Positions 52,304 through 57,954 of a DNA stretch of 57,954 nucleotides are shown piece after piece. A program made the position numbers and the translations under genes. Origin of the DNA: an uncultured Collinsella sp. (GTDB taxonomy: Bacteria; Actinomycetota; Coriobacteriia; Coriobacteriales; Coriobacteriaceae); NCBI GenBank assembly GCA_900541665.1, contig UQKV01000010.1, positions 1 through 57,954 on the forward strand, given 5' to 3'. A model generated the notes under the pieces. That model did not search any database. It was not told the DNA's origin and saw only the letters and a program-made list of their open reading frames with translations. The stretch's first letter is position 1; every line of letters starts with the position of its first letter.

Positions 52304-53875
52304 ATGGATGTCGCTGCGTTTTTGCTGGCTCTTTTGCCGATCATCTGGCTTGTCGTGATGCTGCTGTGCTTTAAATGGCCGGCTTGGAAGGCCGCCATTG
52401 GCTCGTTCGCCCTTTCGTGCGTGCTCGCCTTTGCGTGGTGGCATTTGCCGGCGGCGCAGATAGCCACGGCCTCGCTCGAGGGCTTTTTGATGGCCCTGTG
52501 GCCCATCGTGCTCGTGATTATCGCCGCGGTGTTCACGTATAACCTGTGCGTGCGCACGGGTGCCATGGACGTGATCGGCGGTATGATCACCTCCATCAGC
52601 AGCGATCGTCGTCTGCTGGCGCTGCTCGTGGCCTGGTGCTTCGGCGGTTTTATGGAGGGCATGGCCGGCTTTGGTACCGCCGTTGCCATTCCCGCCGGCA
52701 TGCTCGCGGGCCTTGGTTTTGAGGCCGTGCCTGCCGTGCTCATTTGCCTGCTGGCCAACGGCGTGCCCACGCCCTACGGCTCCATTGGCATCCCCACGGT
52801 GTCCGTTGCCGACCTGGTGGGTCTGGATTCCCTGCATCTGGCGACCGTTCAGCTGGTGCAGCTTGCGCCCTTCTTTGTGGCGATGCCGCTGCTTATCGTG
52901 CTGGTTGCGGGCCGTGTCGCCGATGACCAAGGCAATGTTGCGAGCGTGAGCGAGCGCCTGCACGGCGTTGCCGGCGTAGCACTGCTTTCCGGTGTGTCCT
53001 TTGTTGGTGCGGCCCTGGTCGTTGCCATGTTTGTGGGTCCCGAGCTGGCCGTGGTCGTGGGCTCCATCGTGTCACTCGCGCTGACTGCCGCGCTTGCCAT
53101 GCGCGCCGAGAAGTCCGGTCACCTGGACGCGCGCTTCCATATGAATATCGAGGCCGGCGAACAGCTCACCGTTAAGTCGGCGCTTTCTGCCTGGTCGTGC
53201 TTCATCCTGATTTTTGTGCTGCTGCTGGGTACCTCCAACCTGGTTCCCGTCGTGCACGCCGCGCTCGCGCCGTTTGCGAGCCACGTGCAGGTGTATTGCG
53301 GCGAGAACCCCGGTACGCTTACGTTTTCGTGGATCAACACACCGGGTGTTTGGATCTTCCTGGCCGCGTTTATCGGCGGTGCGATTCAGGGCGCTTCGCC
53401 GCGTCTGATGGGCGAGGTGCTGGCCGCGACCGTCAAGCAGATGATGCCGACGGTAATCACGATGCTTTCGGTGCTGGGCTGCGCCAAGGTGATGGGCTAT
53501 GCGGGCATGATCTCGTCGATCAGTGCGTTCTGTATTGCCGTCGCCGGTGGTCTGTACCCGATTCTGGCCCCGTGGATCGGTGCCGTCGGCGCGTTCGTGA
53601 CCGGCTCGGGTACGTCCTCGGGCATGCTGTTTGGTCCTATCCAGAGCCAGGCGGCTACGGCGCTGGGTGTGAGTGACTACTGGATGGTCGCGCTGAACGC
53701 CCTGGGTGTCGCCGCCGGCAAGATGATCTCGCCGCAGACCCTCGCCATTGGTCTTGCCGCCGTGCACGTGCGCGGCAAGGACGCCGAGCTCCTGGGCGCA
53801 GTACTGCCCTACGCCGCCGGCATGCTGGTCCTCATGAGCGCCATCGCCATGCTCGGCCAAGGCCTGCCACTGTAG
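52304..53875 (+). CDS. L-lactate permease family transporter
   Basis: A 523-aa inner-membrane protein with about 12-13 helices. Family motifs include GFMEGMAGFGTAVAIPAGML near residue 120, NGVPTPYGSIGIPT and the C-terminal TGSGTSSGMLFGPIQSQAA. It moves lactate or glycolate with protons. The start follows AAGGAG. The upstream in-frame ATG would run through the poly-C tract and is less likely. No lactate dehydrogenase gene is adjacent. Confidence 0.88.
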   Translation: MDVAAFLLALLPIIWLVVMLLCFKWPAWKAAIGSFALSCVLAFAWWHLPAAQIATASLEGFLMALWPIVLVIIAAVFTYNLCVRTGAMDVIGGMITSISSDRRLLALLVAWCFGGFMEGMAGFGTAVAIPAGMLAGLGFEAVPAVLICLLANGVPTPYGSIGIPTVSVADLVGLDSLHLATVQLVQLAPFFVAMPLLIVLVAGRVADDQGNVASVSERLHGVAGVALLSGVSFVGAALVVAMFVGPELAVVVGSIVSLALTAALAMRAEKSGHLDARFHMNIEAGEQLTVKSALSAWSCFILIFVLLLGTSNLVPVVHAALAPFASHVQVYCGENPGTLTFSWINTPGVWIFLAAFIGGAIQGASPRLMGEVLAATVKQMMPTVITMLSVLGCAKVMGYAGMISSISAFCIAVAGGLYPILAPWIGAVGAFVTGSGTSSGMLFGPIQSQAATALGVSDYWMVALNALGVAAGKMISPQTLAIGLAAVHVRGKDAELLGAVLPYAAGMLVLMSAIAMLGQGLPL

Positions 53876-53876
53876 T

Positions 53877-53988
53877 CGGCACTTAGGGACGTTCCTTATG
53901 CGCCGGCATCCGGGGACACTCCTTGGCTGTTGCCTGTTCAAGAGTGTCCCCAACGACTAGTCGTTTAAGAATGTCCCCAATGACTAGG
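53877..53988. repeat. GGCACTTGGGGACGTTCC repeat, copy 2
   Basis: CGGCACTTAGGGACGTTCCT, GCCGGCA and GGGGACACTCCTTG repeat the block at 12516. Here an inverted GAGTGTCCCC and two direct copies of TGTCCCCAAYGACTAG follow. No gene is seen between 53876 and 54126. Confidence 0.55.
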
Positions 53989-54036
53989 CCGCTTGCGTGC
54001 GATTTTTGACCGTTGAGCGGGCGCTTCGCCGTTGCC

Positions 54037-54052
54037 GCAAAAACGTTTTTGC
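54037..54052. promoter_or_regulatory. LacI-type operator candidate upstream of pckA
   Basis: GCAAAAACGTTTTTGC is a perfect 16-bp palindrome with the central CG typical of LacI/GalR-family (and CcpA-like) sites, 75 bases before the pckA start. Confidence 0.45.
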
Positions 54053-54069
54053 ATATCGGGTACAACGGG

Positions 54070-54085
54070 CTTTACGTGAGTAAAG
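54070..54085. promoter_or_regulatory. Second palindrome upstream of pckA
   Basis: CTTTAC-GTGA-GTAAAG, a perfect inverted repeat with a 4-base spacer, 42 bases before the start codon and downstream of the likely promoter. Confidence 0.35.
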
Positions 54086-54126
54086 TGCGTGCCGCGTCCA
54101 CGTGTCGCGCTTTTAAAGGAGGCCCC

Positions 54127-55797
54127 ATGCCTGGTGTTACCCCTGCAGAAGTTCTATCCAACTTTGGCATTACGCTGGTCGAAGATCCCGCCGAGAACCA
54201 GCCCCGCCTGCTGGTTGACCTGCCGGCAGCCGAGCTCGTCGAGCATGCGATTCGCCGCGAAGAGGGCCGTATGGCCTCCAACGGCGCACTCGTGATCGAG
54301 ACGGGGGAGCGTACCGGACGTTCGCCCAACGACCGCTTTATCGTTGATACGCCCGACGTGCACGACAAGATTGCCTGGGGTGCCGTCAACCGCCCGCTTT
54401 CTGCCGAGAGCTACGAGGCCATCAAGGCCGGCATCGTCGACTATCTCAACGAGCGTGACGTATTCGTCACCCGCGGCATGGCCGGCGCCGACCGCAACCA
54501 CACGCGCCGTCTGCTCGTCGCCTGCGAGCGTGCTAGCCAGGCACTCTTCATTAAGCAGATGCTCGCCCGCCCGCTTGCCCGCGAAATCGCACGCACCGGC
54601 GAGCCGGACTTCTGCGTCCTTGCCGCACCCGGTTATCAGTGCGACCCTGCCATCAAGGGCCTCAACTCCAGCGCCGCGGTGGTCATCAATTTCCAGGAGC
54701 GCGTGATTCTGGTCGCTGGCACCGGCTACTCCGGCGAGATTAAAAAGTCCATCTTCAGCGTTATGAATTACTTGCTGCCTGTCGAGGACGACGTTCTACC
54801 TATGCATTGCTCGGCCAGCATGGATCCCGTCACGCACGAGACCGCGGTGTTCTTTGGCCTGTCCGGCACCGGCAAGACCACGCTTTCGGCCAACCCCACG
54901 CGCCTGCTGATCGGCGACGACGAGCACGGCTGGTCCGATATGGGCATCTTTAACGTCGAGGGCGGCTGCTACGCCAAGTGCGAGGGCCTGGACGCGTTCC
55001 ACGAGCCCGAGATCTTCAACGCCGTTCGCTTTGGCGCCATCTGTGAAAACGTGGTACTCGATGAGAATCGCAAGCCTAACTACGACGACGTCTCGATCAC
55101 GCACAACACGCGCGTGGCCTATCCCGTCGAGCACATTCCCAACGCGTGGACCAAGGGCATGGGCACCACTCCGAGCGTCGTGCTGTTCCTGACCTGCGAC
55201 GCCTTTGGCGTGTTGCCGCCCATCTCACGCCTGACGGCCGATGCCGCCATGTATCACTTTGTGACGGGCTTTACGGCCAAGATCCCCGGCACCGAGGTCG
55301 GCGTCACCGAGCCCACGCCCACGTTCTCCTCGCTGTTCGGAGAGCCGTTTATGCCGCTCGACCCCATGGTCTACGCTAAGATGCTCGGCGAGCGCATCGC
55401 CGACGGCCGCACGCGCGTCTACCTGGTCAACACCGGCTGGATTGGCGGCGGTTATGGCGTGGGCCATCGCATCGAGCTGGCCTACACGCGCTCACTGGTC
55501 GCTCGCGCCCTCGACGGTACCATCGAGGACAGCGAATTTGTGCACGACGATATCTTTAACGTCGACATTCCCACCACGTGCCACGGCGTGCCCGACGGCA
55601 TCCTGGTGCCGCGCCAGTACTGGCAGAGCACCGCGCGCTACGACGAGGCAGCGCACAACCTGGCGGTGATGTTCGAGGAGAACTTCGAGAAGAAGTACTC
55701 GCACCTGCCCGAGTCCGTCAAGGCCGCCGGCCCGCACGCCCAGGTGCCCGCCGAGGCCCGTCATCGCGGCCGCGGCCTGCTGGGACTCCGCCACTAG
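54127..55797 (+). CDS. pckA: ATP-dependent phosphoenolpyruvate carboxykinase
   Basis: A 556-aa enzyme interconverting oxaloacetate and PEP with ATP/ADP; in fermenting gut anaerobes it often runs toward CO2 fixation. Motifs are RTGRSPNDRFIVD near the start, the P-loop GLSGTGKTTLS, the metal site GDDEHGWSD, and TGGTWIGG-like NTGWIGGGYGVG. The start at 54127 follows AAAGGAGG. An in-frame upstream region crosses both palindromes and is not coding. The stop is followed by a hairpin repeat. Confidence 0.95.
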   Translation: MPGVTPAEVLSNFGITLVEDPAENQPRLLVDLPAAELVEHAIRREEGRMASNGALVIETGERTGRSPNDRFIVDTPDVHDKIAWGAVNRPLSAESYEAIKAGIVDYLNERDVFVTRGMAGADRNHTRRLLVACERASQALFIKQMLARPLAREIARTGEPDFCVLAAPGYQCDPAIKGLNSSAAVVINFQERVILVAGTGYSGEIKKSIFSVMNYLLPVEDDVLPMHCSASMDPVTHETAVFFGLSGTGKTTLSANPTRLLIGDDEHGWSDMGIFNVEGGCYAKCEGLDAFHEPEIFNAVRFGAICENVVLDENRKPNYDDVSITHNTRVAYPVEHIPNAWTKGMGTTPSVVLFLTCDAFGVLPPISRLTADAAMYHFVTGFTAKIPGTEVGVTEPTPTFSSLFGEPFMPLDPMVYAKMLGERIADGRTRVYLVNTGWIGGGYGVGHRIELAYTRSLVARALDGTIEDSEFVHDDIFNVDIPTTCHGVPDGILVPRQYWQSTARYDEAAHNLAVMFEENFEKKYSHLPESVKAAGPHAQVPAEARHRGRGLLGLRH

Positions 55798-55812
55798 CGT
55801 CGCCTTGGACCC

Positions 55813-55852
55813 AAAACCACCACAAAGGGGTAGGCACCTTTATGGTGGTTTT
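55813..55852 (+). terminator. AAAACCACCA hairpin repeat, copy 1 (after pckA)
   Basis: AAAACCACCA pairs with TGGTGGTTTT, with AAAGG/CCTTT inside. Its reverse complement closely matches the hairpin at 56771, so the two bracket the B3/4 gene in inverted orientation. Confidence 0.6.
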
Positions 55853-55879
55853 GCTCGCGCGGAAGACTCGGGTTACAAT
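55851..55879 (+). promoter_or_regulatory. Promoter of the B3/4-domain gene
   Basis: TTGCTC and TACAAT are separated by exactly 17 bases. The start of transcription would be near 55886, giving a leader of about 135 bases. Confidence 0.6.
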
Positions 55880-55893
55880 ACGCCTGACATATC

Positions 55894-55985
55894 GTCCCCT
55901 TCTCCGGATGGGGACAGCGTAAGCGCTCTTGTGGCGGCACCGTAGGACTTTGAAGGTGGCCGCTGTGAGGGCGCTTTTGTTTAGG
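55894..55985 (+). ncRNA. Structured leader with attenuator-like terminator
   Basis: Two hairpins lie between the promoter and the start codon. GTCCCC/GGGGAC (55894-55915) is followed by a long stem from AGCGCTCTTGTGGCGGC to GGCCGCTGTGAGGGCGCT (about 17 pairs with G-U), then TTTTGTTT. A terminator placed inside the 5' leader suggests regulation by attenuation. I do not recognise a T-box or known riboswitch consensus. Confidence 0.45.
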
Positions 55986-56022
55986 CGCCCTCGCTCGGGC
56001 GCACGCTATGAAGGGAGAGCAT

Positions 56023-56742
56023 ATGAAGAGCTTTATTGCCGAGGATTCATTCTGGGAGCTGTTTCCGCAGGCGGCTATCGGCGTTGTGGTCGTAAAGGGC
56101 ATGAAGCCCGCGGCTCAGATTCCCCAGGAGGACGTGGATGCGATCGCCGCGCTGCTTGACCGCGCCAACATCGATGCGGAGCGTCACCTGACGAGTGATA
56201 CTATCAGCGAGAATGCGCCGGTTAAGGCATGGCGCGAGGCGTATCGTCTGTTCAAGACCAAGAAGGGCGCACGTTGCTCAGTTGAGAACCTGCTCAAGCG
56301 CGTGCTCAAAGGCAAGCCGGTCGGCCACATCACGCCGGCGGTTGATATCTACAACACGATTTCGTTGACTTATGCGCTGCCCGTTGGCGGTGAGGATTTG
56401 CATGCTATTGAGGGCAATCTGCGCTTGGCGGTGACCGATGGCGGCGACGCGTTCTTGCCACTTGGCGAGGAGGCGGATGATCCGACGCTGCCTGGCGAGC
56501 TCGCCTACATCGATGATGCGGGCGCCGTGTGCCGTTGCTGGAACTGGCGCGACGGCGTTCGCACGGCGCTGTCCGACGATTCGGCCGATGCATTCCTAGC
56601 GATTGAGTGCGTGGAGCCCGAGCGGATGGGGGATTGCCAGGCTGCGATCGATCGCTTAGCCGAGCTGCTCGAGCGGTATCTGGGAGCGACGGTTGTCGTT
56701 AAGACGCTTGTGACCCGCGACAATCCTTGCGTGGAGCTGTAG
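56023..56742 (+). CDS. B3/B4 tRNA-editing-like domain protein
   Basis: A 239-aa protein consisting of one B3/B4 domain like that in the phenylalanyl-tRNA synthetase beta chain, here free-standing. Landmarks are RLFKTKKGARCSVENLLKR, PAVDIYNTISLTYALPVGGE, and the later PGELAYIDDAGAVCRCWNWR and DGVRTAL. Free B3/4 proteins may hydrolyse misacylated tRNA or bind amino acids; activity is unproven. The start at 56023 fits AAGGGAGAG better than the ATG at 56008. A probable attenuator precedes it. Confidence 0.85.
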   Translation: MKSFIAEDSFWELFPQAAIGVVVVKGMKPAAQIPQEDVDAIAALLDRANIDAERHLTSDTISENAPVKAWREAYRLFKTKKGARCSVENLLKRVLKGKPVGHITPAVDIYNTISLTYALPVGGEDLHAIEGNLRLAVTDGGDAFLPLGEEADDPTLPGELAYIDDAGAVCRCWNWRDGVRTALSDDSADAFLAIECVEPERMGDCQAAIDRLAELLERYLGATVVVKTLVTRDNPCVEL

Positions 56743-56770
56743 CGAAGTCTGCGGATCAAACTCGACGGTC

Positions 56771-56815
56771 AAAACCACCACAATGGTGCCTGTCCCCTTT
56801 GTGGTGGTTTTTATG
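56771..56815 (+). terminator. AAAACCACCA hairpin repeat, copy 2 (after the B3/4 gene)
   Basis: AAAACCACCAC and GTGGTGGTTTT pair around AATGGTGCCTGTCCCCTT, and TTTTT is part of the arm and tail. It functions as a terminator and is the inverted counterpart of 55813-55852. Confidence 0.7.
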
Positions 56816-56914
56816 TTGATGGGTTAACAAATGGGATACTTGGGTATGGGTGTTGCCTTATGCGGCTAAGATGTTTACCCGTTAGCATCATGTAAGCGAA
56901 AGGCGGTCGTCACC

Positions 56915-57364
56915 ATGCAGTGGAACGACGAGACACGTTTTGAGGACTTTGTCGGACTGATCAGCGGCCTCTACAAGGAGATTCAGCGTATCAAGACGTC
57001 CGAAGGTGCAAGGCTGGGCCTCAAAGGCTCCGACGTCATGTGTCTGTACTATCTTGAGCGCAGCAAGGACGGCCTGACTGGTGCCGACCTCGCCCGCATG
57101 GCCGGCGTTACCCGTGCCGCCGTTTCGCGCACGCTGGCACATCTGGAGGAGGGCGGCTACGTCGAGGTCGATGATTCGGGTGATGCGGCCGTCAAGTACC
57201 GTGCCCCGGTGCGCCTGACTGCCCTGGGCGGCGAGAGCATGAGCGAGGCCGATCGCATCATTCGCGAAGTGCTCGACACCACCGGCAAGGCCATGGGTGT
57301 GGAGCAGCGCGAGCAGATGTATGCGTCGCTGCGTACGATTCTCAACACCTTGCGCGAGATCTAG
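56915..57364 (+). CDS. MarR-family transcriptional regulator
   Basis: A 149-aa winged-helix protein. The helix-turn-helix is LTGADLARMAGVTRAAVSRT followed by LAHLEEGGYVEVD; the wing has KYRAPVRLTALGGE. N- and C-terminal helices form the dimer interface. Its ligand and targets are unknown. It is followed on the same strand by the second DegV gene, 119 bases on. Confidence 0.9.
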   Translation: MQWNDETRFEDFVGLISGLYKEIQRIKTSEGARLGLKGSDVMCLYYLERSKDGLTGADLARMAGVTRAAVSRTLAHLEEGGYVEVDDSGDAAVKYRAPVRLTALGGESMSEADRIIREVLDTTGKAMGVEQREQMYASLRTILNTLREI

Positions 57365-57483
57365 GGCTACCAAGGTATTTGCTTTCAATTAACAACTGCA
57401 TAGTCCCGTTTGAGTGCGTATACCGTGCCGGGGCATTGCTGTCAAAATTCCCCGCGCGAGGTCCGCGCAAGAAAGGATTCGCT

Positions 57484-57954
57484 ATGTCCATTCGTATTAT
57501 TACCGATTCCGCGAGCGATATGACGCCGGCTGAGCATCCCGCTCTGCGTGTTCTGCCGCTGTCCGTCACCTTTGGCACCGATGTGTATATGGATGGCGTC
57601 GACATCGATCACCAGCGTTTTTACGAGATGCTCGTGGAGCGCGATGAGCTGCCCAAGACTGGTCAGGTCAACCCGTATGCCTTTTCACAGGCGATTGCCG
57701 AAGCGCGTGAGGCCGGCGACGAGGCGGTGATTATTACCGTGGGCGCCAAGCTTTCGGGCACCAACCAGAGTGCCCGTACCGCACTTGCCGAGGCACCGGG
57801 CGGCGACGTGTTCATCGTGGACAGCAATAACGTAACCTTGGGCGAGCGCGTGCTGGTCGAATATGCGCTGCGCCTGGTGGACGAGGGCCGTAGTGCGGCC
57901 CAGATTGCGGCGGCGGTCGAGGCCGTGCGCGACCGTGTAGTGGTTATCGGCCTG
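57484..57954 (+). CDS. DegV-family fatty-acid-binding protein (cut by window end)
   Basis: The first 157 residues are present; the rest lies beyond the window. RIITDSASD starts the fold. The head-group motifs are TGQVNPYAF and VGAKLSGTNQSA, the second canonical, unlike in the DegV protein at 2580. GAAAGGA precedes the start. No stop codon lies in the window. Confidence 0.9.
   Translation, partial: MSIRIITDSASDMTPAEHPALRVLPLSVTFGTDVYMDGVDIDHQRFYEMLVERDELPKTGQVNPYAFSQAIAEAREAGDEAVIITVGAKLSGTNQSARTALAEAPGGDVFIVDSNNVTLGERVLVEYALRLVDEGRSAAQIAAAVEAVRDRVVVIGL

Noticed and set aside
55920..55985. T-box riboswitch before the B3/4 gene
   Set aside because: GGCGGCACCG resembles the antiterminator bulge only partly, and the leader is too short for a specifier stem.

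Overview
The window looks like a chromosomal segment of a gut Coriobacteriia (Actinomycetota), most like Collinsella. This is inferred from the high-GC codon use of the housekeeping genes, the gene content (ATP-type PEP carboxykinase, DegV and Cof-HAD proteins, detached HMA protein plus P-type ATPase) and several families of short intergenic hairpins and repeats. No 16S gene or other taxonomic marker is present, so this is an impression and not a demonstration.

Layout. 1-9.8 kb: tgt, a LOG-family protein, a DegV protein (minus strand), an HAD phosphatase, an M20 dipeptidase and a complete pstSCAB phosphate operon. 9.8-16.2 kb: a Uup-like ABC-F ATPase, a Cof-type HAD, a short DtxR-family regulator, then a minus-strand zinc/cadmium module (ArsR regulator, free HMA protein, P1B ATPase) with three matching ATATGA-N8-TCATAT operators. 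16.3-29.7 kb: a nuclease-like protein set among four copies of a short repeat, a DnaQ-fold exonuclease, a His-rich ArsP_2-type permease, YaiI, a DUF308 protein, a nitroreductase behind a DtxR-type box, an intact histidine phosphatase next to a decayed copy, a compact DUF1015-like protein, an M20 peptidase, a second nuclease-like paralogue followed by a 173-bp inverted-repeat element, and serC-serA. 47.4-58 kb: a K+/H+ antiporter, a metallophosphatase, a flippase-like protein, an L-lactate permease, pckA, a B3/4-domain gene with a probable attenuating leader, a MarR regulator and the start of a second DegV gene cut by the window edge.

The most notable region is 29.9-47.1 kb, an atypical BREX phage-defence locus. 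Order: brxA, brxB, brxC, pglX (N-terminal and methylase part), a small HTH gene, a displaced and nonsense-interrupted pglX C-terminal part, a 651-aa protein with two OmpR-type winged helices fused to a PglZ N-terminal-like domain, a ParB-like protein, an SNF2-type helicase, pglZ and a 63-codon ORF. No brxL is present. pglX is broken exactly between the conserved end of its DNA-recognition part and its conserved C-terminal domain. The promoter region carries direct repeats exactly 20 bp apart, plausible targets for the double winged-helix protein. I regard this locus, and the double-winged-helix/PglZ-N fusion in particular, as the best candidate for an undescribed system or subtype.

The intergenic regions hold at least six repeat families. 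The largest is a structured element of about 250 nt present at 47.1 and 50.2 kb.
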